This document shows positions 20,967 to 31,217 of a DNA stretch of 64,000 nt, one piece after another. The number at the start of each line of letters is the position of its first letter. Positions within the stretch are counted from its first letter, which is position 1. Source of the DNA: Hyphomonas beringensis (lineage in GTDB: Bacteria; Pseudomonadota; Alphaproteobacteria; Caulobacterales; Hyphomonadaceae); contig NZ_AWFF01000109.1 in assembly GCF_000682755.1 (NCBI RefSeq), positions 61,249 to 125,248 on the forward strand, read 5' to 3'. Position numbers and translations under genes: made by a program. The notes beneath the pieces were generated by a model. That model searched no databases. It worked only from the letters and a program-made list of their open reading frames with translations, and was not told the origin of the DNA.

Positions 20967-21806
20967 TTACTTACCGCCGGGCAGAATGCGCTGCAGCCAG
21001 GTTCGGCGGGTTTTGTCATCTACGGCTTCGGGATCCACACCTTCTTCCGTCAGAAGGCGATAGCTCATCTTGTACCAATCGCTATTGGGATAGTTGTATC
21101 CAAGCGTTGAGCCGACGGCGAGCGCCTGATCGCGCAGGCCAACCGTCAGATAGGCTTCCACAAGACGATGCAGGGCTTCCGGCGTGTGGGACGTGGTGTC
21201 GTATTTCTTGACCACGGTGCTGAAGCGTTTGATGGCGGCCAGCGTCTGGTTGTTGCGCAGATACCAGCGGCCCACTTCCATGTCCTTGCCGGCCAGCTGG
21301 TCGCGAACCATGTCCAGCTTTACGCTGGCATCGCGGGCATACTGGCTGTCAGGATAGCGGCGGACCACATCCATCAGCGCGTCGCGCGCCTGTTCCGTGA
21401 TGGCTTGGTCACGGCCCACATCGGTGATCTGGTCGAAATAGCTGACCGCGATCAGATAGTAGGCATAGTCCGCTTCAGAGCCGCCCGGGTGAAGCGACAG
21501 ATAGCGGCGTGCGCCATCGATGGCTTCGTCATAATTGCGGGCTTCATAATGGGCGAAGGCCGTCATCACCATCGCGCGGCGGGCCCATTCGGAATAGGGG
21601 TGCTGGCGCTCGACTTCATTGAACAGAAGCACGGCTCTGTCATAGGAGCGCTTGTCCAGCTCAGCCGAAGCCTGATTGTACAATTGCTCAACAGGCCGTT
21701 CCACATAAGCCAGCTCCTGCTGGCGGTCGCGGCGTGATTGGCAGGCTGTCAGGGCAATTGCTGCGGTTGCAACCAGAACAATCGGATAGGCTTTGGTGAA
21801 ACGCAT
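20967..21806 (-). CDS. bamD: outer membrane assembly lipoprotein BamD
   Basis: 279-residue lipoprotein of the BAM complex that inserts beta-barrel proteins in the outer membrane. Signal peptide ending ALTAC (Cys about 22). Five TPR-like repeats are visible, e.g. LYNQASAELDKRSYDRAVLL, PYSEWARRAMVMTAFAHYEA, YLSLHPGGSEADYAYYLIAV, RRYPDSQYARDASVKLDMVR and RWYLRNNQTLAAIKRF. Normal length for alphaproteobacteria. Directly follows lpxC in the division/cell-wall cluster (114-base gap), an order common in this class. Confidence 0.95.
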   Translation of the reverse strand: MRFTKAYPIVLVATAAIALTACQSRRDRQQELAYVERPVEQLYNQASAELDKRSYDRAVLLFNEVERQHPYSEWARRAMVMTAFAHYEARNYDEAIDGARRYLSLHPGGSEADYAYYLIAVSYFDQITDVGRDQAITEQARDALMDVVRRYPDSQYARDASVKLDMVRDQLAGKDMEVGRWYLRNNQTLAAIKRFSTVVKKYDTTSHTPEALHRLVEAYLTVGLRDQALAVGSTLGYNYPNSDWYKMSYRLLTEEGVDPEAVDDKTRRTWLQRILPGGK

Positions 21807-21920
21807 GGCAGGGCGGACGCTTTCAGCTGTGAGTGTCAGACAGACTGCTTAGCGCGAACCCTGCCAGTTTTCCAAGAAGGTTTCTCAGGCATTCACCCTG
21901 TTGGATGGGTTAAATCCCGT

Positions 21921-22844
21921 TCAGATGGCGGCGCTTGTGCGTGACACGACAAGGCTCTCATCCATCTCGTCGCTTTCCCAGCACCACGCCGATGGGGTGT
22001 CGAGCAGTTTGCGGACAAGCAGATTGTTGATGGAGTGGCCCGGCTGGACAGCGTCATAGCGCCCGGCAATCGGTGCGCCCGCCAGCATCAGATCGCCCAC
22101 GGCGTCCAGCATCTTGTGGCGCACAAACTCGTCTTCAGAGCGCAGGCCTTCCGGATTCATCACTTTGCCATCGTCGACGACAACAGCATTTTCCAGCGAG
22201 CCGCCACGGGCGAGGCCCATCGTGCGCAGCATGTCCACATCGCGGGCAAAGCCATAGGTGCGGGCAAAGGCCAGATCACGTGCAAACATGCCTGGGGCAA
22301 GACGCAGGGCCATTTGCTGCACGCCGATCAGCGTGTCGTCATACTCGATCCGCGCGCGCAGCGTCAGCAGATTGTCTTCAGAAGGGGAGAGGCTGGCGCG
22401 TTTGGGGCCATCCTCGATCTCGATCTTTTCAAGAATGCGGATGCGGCGACGCGGTGCTGACTGGCGGCGCAGGCCAGCCTGCATCAGCAATTCGCAATAC
22501 ACTGCAGAAGAGCCATCCATGATCGGCACTTCAGGGCCGTCGATCTCGATCAGCAGATTGTCGATGCCGACGCCTGCCAGCGCAGCCATCAAATGCTCCA
22601 CAACCGCCACGGAAACGCCGGCTTCATTGGTCAGCGTAGTGCCAAGCTGGGTGTCGGAGACATATTCGGCAGAGGCAGGGATCAGCGTGTCCGGCCCGGA
22701 AATATCTGTGCGGCGGAAAGAGACGCCGGTACCAGCAGGCGCAGGTTTCAGCACCAGTCGGGCTTTCTCCCCGCTGTGCACACCAATGCCCGCGCATACG
22801 GCGGGGCGCTCAATCGTCTGCTGAAATTCTACGCTACGGGACAA
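21921..22844 (-). CDS. lpxC: UDP-3-O-acyl-N-acetylglucosamine deacetylase LpxC
   Basis: 307-residue zinc hydrolase, the committed step of lipid A synthesis. FQQTIERPAVCAGIGVHSGE opens the protein; HLMAALAGVGIDN and HKMLDAVGDLMLAG carry zinc ligands, and DGSSAVYCELLMQAG and GHSINNLLVRKLL are conserved. The start codon is TTG (22842-22844) with GGAGG nine bases upstream; no in-frame ATG fits the conserved N-terminus. A weak start codon may limit LpxC synthesis, a dosage-sensitive enzyme. Separated from ftsZ by the ftsZ terminator, so it has its own promoter in the 22845-22920 gap. Confidence 0.95.
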   Translation of the reverse strand: MSRSVEFQQTIERPAVCAGIGVHSGEKARLVLKPAPAGTGVSFRRTDISGPDTLIPASAEYVSDTQLGTTLTNEAGVSVAVVEHLMAALAGVGIDNLLIEIDGPEVPIMDGSSAVYCELLMQAGLRRQSAPRRRIRILEKIEIEDGPKRASLSPSEDNLLTLRARIEYDDTLIGVQQMALRLAPGMFARDLAFARTYGFARDVDMLRTMGLARGGSLENAVVVDDGKVMNPEGLRSEDEFVRHKMLDAVGDLMLAGAPIAGRYDAVQPGHSINNLLVRKLLDTPSAWCWESDEMDESLVVSRTSAAI

Positions 22845-22923
22845 ACTACACGCCTCCAGTTTCGCATATCAGAATGGCTTCTATGGCCTGAAGATACAAA
22901 ACACGGCTTGTTTCGGCGTGTTA

Positions 22924-22954
22924 CAAAAAGGGCCGAAGCGTTACCTTCGGCCCT
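22924..22954 (-). terminator. Rho-independent terminator of ftsZ
   Basis: Read on the minus strand, AGGGCCGAAG and CTTCGGCCCT form a perfect 10-base-pair stem with a six-base loop followed by TTTTT. It lies 61 bases after the ftsZ stop and separates ftsZ from lpxC. Confidence 0.85.
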
Positions 22955-23014
22955 GTAACCATTGAGAATTATGTGTAACAAACCAGCGCTGAAATCTGAT
23001 TTTCAACTGCAATT

Positions 23015-24466
23015 TCAGTGATTGGCAGACCGGCGCAGAAATGCCGGGATTTCAAGGTCGGCATCATCGAAAGGCGCAGGCTCCGGATGGTCTTCCGGAG
23101 ACGAGACGATTTGTGTCGGCGTCTTGGCTGCCGGAGTGTCATCATTTTCGCCCTGGGAATTGCCACGGCGCCATCCGAACAGGTTGGAAAAGCCGGACGG
23201 GCTGCGCTGTTCTTCTTCTGCAGGCGTCTCTGTGCTTTTGGTGAACACAGTGTCGGCGCTGATCTGGTCCTCGCCTTCTGCGCCTTCATAATGTTCGGCG
23301 GGCAGGGACCGGCTTTCAAAATCCTCGCGCGGATCGCTTTCGTCAGAGCGCAGGGCCGTGGACGTATGCTTGATGACGCGCGGACGGTCTTCATCCACCT
23401 CTTCAGCGACGGTCTCCGTCTCGGCAGGGGCCTCGGCCTCAGCTGCAGGCTCTTCCTCAATCGGCTCCGCGATGGGCTGACGCACAGTTTCTGCAACAGG
23501 CTCGGCCGCAGGAACGCCCATCATCGCGCCATCGATTCCGGCTGCAACGACAGAGACGCGGATCTTGCCTTCCAGTTCGCTGTCAAAGGCGGACCCGAGA
23601 ATGATGTTGGCATCCGGATCGACCTCGCGGCGCACCTCATTGGCGGCCTCGTCGAGTTCGAACAGGGTCATGTCATAGCCGCCGGTGATATTGATGAGGA
23701 CGCCCTTGGCGCCTTTCATCGAGATGTCGTCCAGCAGCGGATTGTCGATGGCCTGGCGGGCAGCTTCCAGCGCGCGGTTTTCACCTTCGCCTTCGCCCAT
23801 GCCCATCATGGCCGTGCCCATGCCGCGCATGATGGAGCTGACATCGGCAAAGTCGAGATTGATCAGGCCTGGCATGACCATCAGGTCCGTAATGCCGCGC
23901 ACGCCGGAATAGAGCACATCGTCTGCCATGCGGAAGGCTTCGGCAAAGGTCGTGCGATCATTGGCGATGCGGAAGAGGTTCTGGTTCGGCACGACGATCA
24001 TCGTGTCGACATGTTTCTGAATCTCGGCCAGACCGTCCTCGGCGAAGGACATGCGGCGGGTGCCTTCAAAGCTGAAAGGCTTGGTCACAACGGCGACCGT
24101 CAACATGCCCATTTCGCGGGCAACGCGCGCAATGACCGGGGCTGCGCCAGTACCGGTTCCGCCACCCATGCCGGCAGCAATGAAGACCATGTGAGCGTCT
24201 TGCAGTTTCTCGCGAATATCCTCGATGGATTCCTCGGCGGCTTTCGCGCCGATGTCGGGCCGCGCGCCTGCGCCAAGGCCGGAAGTCGTTTCCGGGCCCA
24301 GCTGGATGCGGTTTTCCGTCTTGGATCGGGAAAGGGCCTGCGCATCCGTATTGGCTACGATGAACTCAACGCCTTGCAGGTTGGCCTCGATCATATTGTC
24401 GACAGCGTTGCCTCCGGCACCGCCTACGCCAAAGACCAGGATCCTGGGCTTCAGTTCATGTGTCAT
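23015..24466 (-). CDS. ftsZ: cell division GTPase FtsZ
   Basis: 483-residue tubulin homologue forming the Z ring. The nucleotide-binding N-terminus [16 protein letters not shown], the tubulin signature GGGTGTG (101-107), the T7 loop INLDFADV and [19 protein letters not shown] are all present. A long, acidic and proline-rich linker (about 320-465) ends in the conserved tail peptide LEIPAFLRR that binds FtsA and other partners, followed by SANH. The long linker is typical of alphaproteobacteria. GAGGG precedes the start. The 96-base gap after ftsA holds a TTAA-N7-TTAG CtrA-like site 66-80 bases upstream, and a strong terminator follows. Confidence 0.98.
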   Translation of the reverse strand: MTHELKPRILVFGVGGAGGNAVDNMIEANLQGVEFIVANTDAQALSRSKTENRIQLGPETTSGLGAGARPDIGAKAAEESIEDIREKLQDAHMVFIAAGMGGGTGTGAAPVIARVAREMGMLTVAVVTKPFSFEGTRRMSFAEDGLAEIQKHVDTMIVVPNQNLFRIANDRTTFAEAFRMADDVLYSGVRGITDLMVMPGLINLDFADVSSIMRGMGTAMMGMGEGEGENRALEAARQAIDNPLLDDISMKGAKGVLINITGGYDMTLFELDEAANEVRREVDPDANIILGSAFDSELEGKIRVSVVAAGIDGAMMGVPAAEPVAETVRQPIAEPIEEEPAAEAEAPAETETVAEEVDEDRPRVIKHTSTALRSDESDPREDFESRSLPAEHYEGAEGEDQISADTVFTKSTETPAEEEQRSPSGFSNLFGWRRGNSQGENDDTPAAKTPTQIVSSPEDHPEPAPFDDADLEIPAFLRRSANH

Positions 24467-24531
24467 ACGTATCCCTCACTCTACCGGTCTCTGAGAAAGC
24501 TTCGCTCATCGTTTAAAATGACGCCTTGCCG

Positions 24532-24546
24532 CTAAGAAGCAGTTAA
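24532..24546 (-). promoter_or_regulatory. near-consensus CtrA-type box upstream of ftsZ
   Basis: On the minus strand TTAA-N7-TTAG, one base off the TTAA-N7-TTAA consensus, 66-80 bases before the ftsZ start. CtrA represses ftsZ in Caulobacter, so the location is meaningful, but a one-mismatch site is weak evidence alone. Confidence 0.35.
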
Positions 24547-24562
24547 GTGAGGGCGATTGGCG

Positions 24563-25858
24563 TCAGAAATTTTCTTTCAGCCAATGGAACGCCTTGTTCA
24601 CAGCACCGCCTCGGACTTCCGAACCGTACTCCTTCGACGCAATGCCAGCCCGCACAGCGTCAGCAAACCCCAACTCCTGATACAGTAGCAGACCTGAGGC
24701 TGTAGAAAAAGCTGGTGTTCCCAGTGTTTCGCCCAGGAATTCAGCAATTGTCGGGCGACCGAGCCGGACAGGGGCTTCCAGAATGCGTGTGGCGACATCT
24801 CGCACGCCTGGCAGCTGGCTCGCGCCGCCCGTCAGGACGACTCGCCGAGGCAGTACTTTGCGTACACCACTGGATTCCAGGGTTTTCTGGATCAGTTCGA
24901 AGGTTTCCTCGATGCGCGGCGCGATGATTTCGGCCAGCTTGCCGCGTTCCATGCGTGTGGCCTGCAGGCGGCCATCATCGCCAAGGCGCGGGGCCTCGAT
25001 CCGTTCTGCCAGGCCCGGACCTTCCAGATTGGCTGTGCCATAGATGCTCTTCAGGCGCTCGGCTGCGGCAAAGGTCGTTCCGATCCCTTGCGCGATGTCT
25101 GAGGTGACATGCGTTCCGCCGGCAGGCACGAGGCCAACCCAGGCCGGAGACCCATTGAGATAGACTGACACCGCCGTGACGCCGGCGCCCATGTCGATAC
25201 AGATCGCGCCATTCTCGATTTCGTCGTCAATCAGCGTGCCCGCCCCGCTGGCGATAGAGGAGGGGATCAGCGCATTGACGCTGAGATGCGCGCGGCCGAC
25301 GCACTCCACCAGATTGCGTACCATCGCTTTGGGTGCGGTGACGACGGACAGGAACAGGCCCAGCGTGTCGCAATACATTCCGGCCGGCTCTCGCACGCCT
25401 TCCTGCTGGTCTACGCGATAGGCGACCGGCCAGGCGGCCAGCACTTCAACACCCTTGGTCGACACATCGGCCATGGCAGCTGCTTGCAGGCGGCGTACAT
25501 CCTTGGCGTTGATCTCGCGTCCGCCAATCTCGATCGTGGCGGTGACCAGGCTGCACATCACGCGCGCGCCGGTAATGCCCAGCATTACCTGATTGATCTG
25601 TTCTCCAGCTTCGCGCTCGGCATCTTCAACAGCCAGGCGGATAGAGCGTTCCAGGCCTTCCATGTCGGTGATCGTGCCGCCGCTGAAGCCGCGCGATTGC
25701 TGGCGGCCAGAGCCGAGAATCTGGAAGTGGCGCGGGCCCGTCCCATCATTGCGGCCAATCAGGCAGGTGATTTTGGAACAGCCAATATCCAGCGCCGCGA
25801 CCGGGCCGGTCGTGCGGTGGCCCCCAAGGGCCATGCGGCGGGACTGTAGGTTTGCCAT
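24563..25858 (-). CDS. ftsA: cell division protein FtsA
   Basis: 431-residue actin-like ATPase that tethers FtsZ filaments to the membrane. ALDIGCSKITCLIG is the phosphate-1 motif, ICIDMGAGVTAVSVYLNG the phosphate-2 motif, and VVLTGGASQLPGV the adenosine motif. The SHS2/1C domain lies between (GRAHLSVNALIPSSIASG region). The C-terminal amphipathic helix NKAFHWLKENF is the membrane anchor. The start overlaps the ftsQ stop (TAATG), so the two are translationally coupled. 96 bases separate it from ftsZ. Confidence 0.97.
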   Translation of the reverse strand: MANLQSRRMALGGHRTTGPVAALDIGCSKITCLIGRNDGTGPRHFQILGSGRQQSRGFSGGTITDMEGLERSIRLAVEDAEREAGEQINQVMLGITGARVMCSLVTATIEIGGREINAKDVRRLQAAAMADVSTKGVEVLAAWPVAYRVDQQEGVREPAGMYCDTLGLFLSVVTAPKAMVRNLVECVGRAHLSVNALIPSSIASGAGTLIDDEIENGAICIDMGAGVTAVSVYLNGSPAWVGLVPAGGTHVTSDIAQGIGTTFAAAERLKSIYGTANLEGPGLAERIEAPRLGDDGRLQATRMERGKLAEIIAPRIEETFELIQKTLESSGVRKVLPRRVVLTGGASQLPGVRDVATRILEAPVRLGRPTIAEFLGETLGTPAFSTASGLLLYQELGFADAVRAGIASKEYGSEVRGGAVNKAFHWLKENF

Positions 25859-26727
25859 TAGCTGCGGGGCGCCTCTTCACGGGCGGCAAAGTCAGGCGCA
25901 TCGATTGGTGTCAGATAGACGCGGCCCTGATTGCGCAGATCGATGGTTTCCAGCGGGCGTTGCATCAGCGCGGTACGGACCTGCAGTGTCGAGAGACGGT
26001 CAAGCGCAGTCGTCAGGCCGTCATCTTCCGGCATGCGCACGGTGGCACCATTGATCAGGCGCATATCCCAGCGGCGGTCATTGATGCGCGTTGCGATGGC
26101 GATGCCCGGCGCGACGTCGGGTTCGGCTTTCAATGCGGCGGCCAGAGCCGGTGCAGCTTGCGGCGCGCCACGGCCCGCCAGACGCACGAGGCCTTTGTGG
26201 TCTTCAGGGCGGGCATCCGGAATGATGCGGCCAAGGCCATCCACAACTGTCCATTTCTTGCTGTCATGCCACAGCGCGACAGGCTCTGCGGCATCCGCCA
26301 GGATGACGACCTGATCCGGCCACAGGCGATGCACGCGCACATTCAGCACCTTGCGGGTGCCTTCAACGCGGCGTCGAATGAGATGCGGGTCCGCGCGGAA
26401 CATGTTCTCGCCCGGCTCGATCATGGCGGCGGCGCGGATGTCCTGCGCCAGGGCAGGGTCCTGCTCCAGGCCGATCACTGAGACATCATTGACGGAAATG
26501 CCCATCACGCGGGCCGTGTCATCCATGAAGCCGGCAAAGCGGCTTTCGATCTGTGACATGGACCCGCCCATCCAGGCTGCCGTGGCGACCACGATGGCGA
26601 CCAGCATAACGAACCCGAAAATTACGGAAGAGACGCGCACTTCCTCGCCCGTCACCTCATCCACGATGACGGCGGGCTTGCGCGACGACTTCTTGGGGAC
26701 AGTCTGGTTGCGGCTTACCTTTGGCAT
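25858..26727 (-). CDS. ftsQ: cell division protein FtsQ
   Basis: 289-residue bitopic divisome protein linking FtsB/FtsL to the later machinery. A basic cytoplasmic tail ([13 protein letters not shown]) is followed by one membrane helix ([18 protein letters not shown]) and the POTRA domain ([49 protein letters not shown]). The beta domain includes [14 protein letters not shown] and [12 protein letters not shown]. It overlaps ddl by 13 bases upstream and ftsA downstream (TAATG). Confidence 0.95.
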   Translation of the reverse strand: MPKVSRNQTVPKKSSRKPAVIVDEVTGEEVRVSSVIFGFVMLVAIVVATAAWMGGSMSQIESRFAGFMDDTARVMGISVNDVSVIGLEQDPALAQDIRAAAMIEPGENMFRADPHLIRRRVEGTRKVLNVRVHRLWPDQVVILADAAEPVALWHDSKKWTVVDGLGRIIPDARPEDHKGLVRLAGRGAPQAAPALAAALKAEPDVAPGIAIATRINDRRWDMRLINGATVRMPEDDGLTTALDRLSTLQVRTALMQRPLETIDLRNQGRVYLTPIDAPDFAAREEAPRS

Positions 26728-27623
26728 GAAGCATCCTCGATCATCCAGGCGACCAGCTCTTCGAAGGACATGCCAACGAAAGCGGCCTGTTCGGGGACAA
26801 GCGAGGTGGGCGTCATGCCGGGTTGTGTATTTGTTTCCAGAATCACGAGCCGGTCTCTCTTGTCGTCATAGCGAAAATCGGATCGCGTTGCTCCCCGGCA
26901 TCCTAGTGCCTGATGTGCCCTCAGCGCGTAATCCATCGCGGCGTGTGTCACATCAGCCGGCAATTCTGCCGGGATCACATGTTGCGATCCTCCAGCTTCA
27001 TATTTTGCATCAAAATCGTAATAGTCTCTTAAGGTCGTTATCTCTGTGACAGCTAGCGCGCGGTCGCCCAGAACGGCGACGGTCAGTTCGCGTCCGGGAA
27101 TGAACTCCTCGGCCATCAAATTGTCGCCATAGCGCCAATTGCTGCTGGTCAGTTCCAGGGCAGGGGCATTCGCTCCTTCACGAACGATCAGCACGCCGAA
27201 GCTAGAGCCTTCAGCGACCGGCTTGATGACATAGGGCGGGGCCAGCGGATGCGCAGCAGCCGCTTCTTCCCGGGTGACGCGTTTGTCCTGGGCCACCGGA
27301 ATGCCGGCCTGCTGGTAGACGGCCTTGGACTTCAGCTTGTCCATCGCCAGGGCAGACGCGAGTACGCCGGAATGAGAGTAGGGCAGGTCCAGCACTTCCA
27401 TCACGCCCTGCACGCAGCCATCTTCGCCCCAGGGCCCATGCAGACCATTCAGCACTGCGTCTGGCCTTGCTTTGGTCAGCTGCTCTGCCAGGTTCCGTCC
27501 GGCATCAATCTCGACCACATCATAGCCGCTTTTGCGCGCAGCCTCTGCCATCTGCTGGCCAGACGACAATGAGACCTCCCGTTCGGACGACCAGCCTCCA
27601 TAGATCACGGCAACACGTTTCAT
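26715..27623 (-). CDS. ddl: D-alanine--D-alanine ligase
   Basis: 302-residue ATP-grasp enzyme making D-Ala-D-Ala for peptidoglycan precursors. [19 protein letters not shown] is the N-terminal signature. Catalytic regions are [63 protein letters not shown] and [20 protein letters not shown]. Start at MKRVAVI (27623) is preferred because AGGA lies eight bases upstream. It heads the ddl-ftsQ-ftsA-ftsZ run, and the TonB receptor gene diverges from it. A TTAA-N7-TTAG box lies 58-72 bases upstream. Confidence 0.96.
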   Translation of the reverse strand: MKRVAVIYGGWSSEREVSLSSGQQMAEAARKSGYDVVEIDAGRNLAEQLTKARPDAVLNGLHGPWGEDGCVQGVMEVLDLPYSHSGVLASALAMDKLKSKAVYQQAGIPVAQDKRVTREEAAAAHPLAPPYVIKPVAEGSSFGVLIVREGANAPALELTSSNWRYGDNLMAEEFIPGRELTVAVLGDRALAVTEITTLRDYYDFDAKYEAGGSQHVIPAELPADVTHAAMDYALRAHQALGCRGATRSDFRYDDKRDRLVILETNTQPGMTPTSLVPEQAAFVGMSFEELVAWMIEDASCQR

Positions 27624-27680
27624 CTTGTCTTCCTGCAAATTGGCCCAGCGGCATTACGTCTAGTCATCGCGTTTGCAGGG

Positions 27681-27695
27681 TTAAAACGGCCTTAG
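27681..27695. promoter_or_regulatory. near-consensus CtrA-type box between ddl and the receptor gene
   Basis: TTAA (27681-27684), seven bases, TTAG (27692-27695). It is 58-72 bases upstream of ddl, a position compatible with cell-cycle control of the ddl-ftsQA group. One mismatch from consensus. Confidence 0.3.
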
Positions 27696-27764
27696 CATGG
27701 CAGCGTGAAAGCAATTCATGGCCTGAATTACGAAAAATACATGCTCCGTGTGCTTGTCATGGCA

Positions 27765-27795
27765 TGACTACGTGTGTAGTCGGTCTCTATAGAAT
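27765..27795 (+). promoter_or_regulatory. promoter and operator-like dyad of the TonB receptor gene
   Basis: TGACTA (27765-27770) and TATAGA (27788-27793) are spaced by 17 bases as -35 and -10 elements. The dyad GACTAC-GTGT-GTAGTC (27766-27781) overlaps the -35 and spacer. Its core TACGTGTGTA differs at one position from the TACA-N2-TGTA box found at blaI, and both share flanking C and G. Confidence 0.5.
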
Positions 27796-27857
27796 ATGAA
27801 AATCAGATCCCGAGCGGCATCTGGTGACAGCCATAAAATTCAGGGAGGAACATCGGC

Positions 27858-29924
27858 GTGAACATCACGGCGCGAGTCTGCTTCAGCCTATTTTTGACTG
27901 CAACGAGCAGCCTGGCGGTCGCGCCATGGGCGTACTCAGCAGAGACCGAAGAGCCAATTTCTGAGGTCGCAGCCTTCACGCTGGAAGACTTCCTCCAATA
28001 CAGCCCCAGAACCGCGTTGGATATGGTGGAGCGGATTCCGGGCTTTGCCATCCAGGGCGACAATAACAATCAGCGCGGCTTTGGTCAGGCACAGGGCAAT
28101 GTTCTGATCAATGGCCAGCGAGTTTCAGGAAAGTCCAATGGCGCGGTCGAAGCGCTTGGCCGTATCGTGGCGCAGAATGTTGTACGCATCGAACTCGTGG
28201 ATGGTAGCCAGTTTGATATTCCGGGTCTGTCCGGCCAGGTGGTGAATGTGGTCACCAATGGATTGGACAAGACATCCGGCACATGGAAATGGGCTTCCCG
28301 CTTCCGGGATAATCTGCCTCCCTACTATAATGAGTTCAATATTGCCCTGTCCGGCGGGAAGGGCGCGCTGGGATGGACGTTTGAGCTGGATAGCTCGCCA
28401 GAGCGCGGCGCAAACAATGGCCCGGAATACATCACGGATGGACAGGGAAACCTTCTTGAGAAACGTCTTGAAGACTTCACCCACGCTGCAGAATATGCCT
28501 CTGTGGCCGGATCGCTTGCGTGGAAGCCTGCAGGTGGCGCGGTTGGAAACATCAATGCGCGTGCCAGCATTTACGAACCGGACAACAAGGAAGTCTCAAA
28601 GACCTATCCGGTCGGTGGCCCGGAGGGACGGCGCCTGTTCAAGGGATCTGAGGATGAGTGGAATGCCGAACTAGGGGCAGACTATGAATTCGGTATCGGG
28701 CCGGGGCGTCTGAAGACGATTGGTCTGGTGCGGCGCGAATACAGTCCAATCACGGATGAATTCCTGCGTGCCAATATTGACGGAAGTGATCTGTCGAGAT
28801 CACTCTTCCAGCAGACCATTGATGAAGGCGAATATATTCTGCGCAGTGAATATGCCTTTGGAAAATTTGCGGGCAGAGACTGGCAGATCGCTGCAGAAGG
28901 GGCATTCAACTATCTGGAGGCGACCTCCAGCTTGCGCGAGGCAGAGGGTATTGGCCCCTTGCAGGCGGTTGATCTGTCGAATGCCAATTCCCGCGTTGAA
29001 GAGCAGCGTGGCGAGATATCCGTCACGCATGGCCGCCAGATATTGCCCAGCCTCAGCGCGCAGCTTTCTGTCGGAATGGAAGTCTCCGAACTCTCTCAAT
29101 CCGGAGATGTCTCCAATGTGCGCACATTCACGCGGCCTAAAGGGTATGCCAGCCTGTCCTGGCAAGCAGATGAGTCCCTGAAACTGATCACACGGCTGGA
29201 ACGCGAAGTCGGGCAACTGGACTTTTTTGATTTCATTTCCTCTGTGAACCTGAATGCCGGGAATGGCCAGACGGGCAATTCGGAAATCGTTCCGGAGCAG
29301 ATTTGGACGCTTAGTCTGCAGACGGAAAAGGATTTCGGAGCCTGGGGCGCTGCGACAGTGAAAGTGTTCGGTTCCAGCATTGAGGACATTGTTGACAGGG
29401 TTCCCATCGGTGATGGCGACGGCCCGGGTAATCTTGATACAGCCTGGCAGATCGGCGCAGAGGTGGATGCTACGTTCAAGCTCGATCCGCTAGGTGTGCC
29501 GGGCGCAGAGATCAGCTTCAATGGTGAATGGTATGACTCTGAAGTGACTGACCCGCTAACGGGTGAGACGCGTCCGATTAATGGGAATACGATCTATTAT
29601 CTGTTCTCGGAATTGCGCCAGGATATCCCGAAGACTAATTGGGCCTGGGGCATCGGGTTTGAGAGGTCGAAGAGTAACCGCTTCTATCGCCTGTCAGAGG
29701 TCAGCCTGGAGGCTCATCCCCCCGGCTTCGGGTATGTCTACATTGAGGACAAGGATATTTTCGGGGCGACCGGCCGGATCACGATTGGCAATATTACCAA
29801 CCAGAACGACAATTTCTGGCGGGAGATCTATGATGGCAGCCGGCTGGGCGATGTTTTGATCCGGGAAACACGTGAACGCGATTTTGGTCAGATTCTCACC
29901 CTGAGGCTCGAAGGCACGTTTTAG
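27858..29924 (+). CDS. TonB-dependent outer-membrane receptor
   Basis: 688-residue outer-membrane transporter. It starts at GTG with GGGAGG nine bases upstream. The signal peptide ends near VAPWAYSA. A plug domain occupies about 40-160 ([53 protein letters not shown]) and a 22-strand barrel follows, closing with RLEGTF and a terminal Phe as expected for BAM recognition. The substrate is unknown; no siderophore, vitamin or glycan genes are adjacent. It is inserted on the opposite strand between murB and ddl, and its stop overlaps that of murB (TTAG, four bases). A dyad covers its promoter. Confidence 0.88.
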   Translation: MNITARVCFSLFLTATSSLAVAPWAYSAETEEPISEVAAFTLEDFLQYSPRTALDMVERIPGFAIQGDNNNQRGFGQAQGNVLINGQRVSGKSNGAVEALGRIVAQNVVRIELVDGSQFDIPGLSGQVVNVVTNGLDKTSGTWKWASRFRDNLPPYYNEFNIALSGGKGALGWTFELDSSPERGANNGPEYITDGQGNLLEKRLEDFTHAAEYASVAGSLAWKPAGGAVGNINARASIYEPDNKEVSKTYPVGGPEGRRLFKGSEDEWNAELGADYEFGIGPGRLKTIGLVRREYSPITDEFLRANIDGSDLSRSLFQQTIDEGEYILRSEYAFGKFAGRDWQIAAEGAFNYLEATSSLREAEGIGPLQAVDLSNANSRVEEQRGEISVTHGRQILPSLSAQLSVGMEVSELSQSGDVSNVRTFTRPKGYASLSWQADESLKLITRLEREVGQLDFFDFISSVNLNAGNGQTGNSEIVPEQIWTLSLQTEKDFGAWGAATVKVFGSSIEDIVDRVPIGDGDGPGNLDTAWQIGAEVDATFKLDPLGVPGAEISFNGEWYDSEVTDPLTGETRPINGNTIYYLFSELRQDIPKTNWAWGIGFERSKSNRFYRLSEVSLEAHPPGFGYVYIEDKDIFGATGRITIGNITNQNDNFWREIYDGSRLGDVLIRETRERDFGQILTLRLEGTF

Positions 29925-30859
29925 GCTGTGCGTCCGATGCGGCGTACTTCCCAGCGTAGCTGAACCCCCTGCGTTTCCAGAACGCGGGCCCGCACCAGTT
30001 CGCCCAGTGCTTCCAGATCTGCGGCTGTGGCATCGCCCGTATTGATCAGGAAGTTGCAATGCTTGGGAGAAACCTGCGCGCCGCCCACCTTAAGGCCCCG
30101 GCAACCCGCCGCATCAATCAGTTTCCATGCTGAGCGCTGATCCGGCGTGCCGGGCGGGTCCGGATTGGCGAAGGTTGAGCCGGAGGTTTTTTCCTTGATA
30201 GGCTGGGTCTCGGCCCGGCGTGATTGCAGGCCTTCAATCTCTTCCAAAATCTTGTCGGGCGCGCCTGTGCCTGTTCCTTCTAGGGTTAGCTTCGTCACGA
30301 TCAGATCGTCCGGCAAGTCTGTGTGCCGATACGAAAAGCCAGCTTCTGGCGCTGAGCCTTCGCGGCCTGGCCCGCGATAGGAAACATGGGTGCCGTCGCG
30401 CAGATAGCCTTCCAGATTGACCAGCACATCGCGCAGCTCCCGGCCATAGCAACCGGCATTGGTGCGGGTTGCGCCGCCAAGGGAGCCCGGAATACCGGAG
30501 AGGAACTCCAGGCCCGTAATGCCTGCGCGCGCGGCAGCCTTGGCCACCGCCAGATCCAGTGCGCCAGGGCGGGCGGACAGGGTGAGGCCACCTTCAGGCT
30601 CTACCGCGCCCCAGTATTTTCCCATCAGGCGGATAACGACGCCTTCAATGCCGCCATCGCGCACGATGACATTGGAGCCTACCCCCAGCACGGTGACCGG
30701 AATGGCGGGGTCCAGGGTTTTCAGAAAACTGGAAAGGTCTTCTTCGTCCGCAGGCAGGAACAGCCAGTCAGCCGGACCGCCAACGCGAAACCAGGTATAG
30801 GGAGCAAGGCTGGCATCCTGCATCAGCTTGCCGCGAACGGGGGGAAGACTTGCAATCAT
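29921..30859 (-). CDS. murB: UDP-N-acetylenolpyruvoylglucosamine reductase
   Basis: 312-residue FAD enzyme making UDP-MurNAc in the cytosol. The FAD-binding domain shows [30 protein letters not shown] and [21 protein letters not shown]. The catalytic serine is in [10 protein letters not shown], and [20 protein letters not shown] is the C-terminal substrate domain. Start [12 protein letters not shown] (30859) is preferred to an in-frame TTG at 30901, though neither has a strong ribosome site. murC and murG, normally immediately upstream, are absent; instead a small membrane protein and secA precede it. Confidence 0.95.
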   Translation of the reverse strand: MIASLPPVRGKLMQDASLAPYTWFRVGGPADWLFLPADEEDLSSFLKTLDPAIPVTVLGVGSNVIVRDGGIEGVVIRLMGKYWGAVEPEGGLTLSARPGALDLAVAKAAARAGITGLEFLSGIPGSLGGATRTNAGCYGRELRDVLVNLEGYLRDGTHVSYRGPGREGSAPEAGFSYRHTDLPDDLIVTKLTLEGTGTGAPDKILEEIEGLQSRRAETQPIKEKTSGSTFANPDPPGTPDQRSAWKLIDAAGCRGLKVGGAQVSPKHCNFLINTGDATAADLEALGELVRARVLETQGVQLRWEVRRIGRTA

Positions 30860-30917
30860 GACGGCTAGCGGTTCACCCGCCGGGGAGCAGATGTCAAGCA
30901 ATCAGAAGGGGTGTGCC

Positions 30918-31142
30918 TCAATTCGGGTCGTGGGCCTGTTCATCCAGTTCCCGGGACACTTCATCGGCGGCATCAGATACATCATCTGCCATTTCGGAGG
31001 CTTCTTCCGGAAGGTTTTCGATGGCGGTATCCATGCGTTCACCGGCACCTTCAAATGAGCCTTCCTGAAAATAGAACCAGCCGAGAACCAGCAGGAATGC
31101 AACGCAAATAAAGGCAATGATGAACGTCAAAGTCCGTCCCAT
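30918..31142 (-). CDS. small single-pass membrane protein with acidic tail
   Basis: 74-residue protein: one N-terminal membrane helix (TLTFIIAFICVAFLLVLGWF) and a strongly acidic, helical tail (ENLPEEASEMADDVSDAADE). AGGAG precedes the ATG by eight bases, so it is very likely translated. Between the kinase gene and murB on the same strand. No family recognised. Confidence 0.65.
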   Translation of the reverse strand: MGRTLTFIIAFICVAFLLVLGWFYFQEGSFEGAGERMDTAIENLPEEASEMADDVSDAADEVSRELDEQAHDPN

Positions 31143-31217
31143 GAAGAGTCTCCTTGTTGAGGCTTCGGCATGGTTAACGCGGCAAGAGGGAAACGGTTCC
31201 CGGGGGAATAGACAGGA

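Noticed and set aside
23018..24535. Long plus-strand frame (505 codons) opposite ftsZ
   Set aside because: Shadow of ftsZ caused by high GC; His/Gly/Arg-rich product with no motif, and ftsZ is certain.
27713..27729. Inverted repeat AATTCA/TGAATT before the TonB receptor gene
   Set aside because: Arms are only six bases and far from the predicted promoter elements.
30860..30901. Extended murB start at TTG 30901
   Set aside because: No ribosome site, and added residues do not fit the conserved N-terminus.
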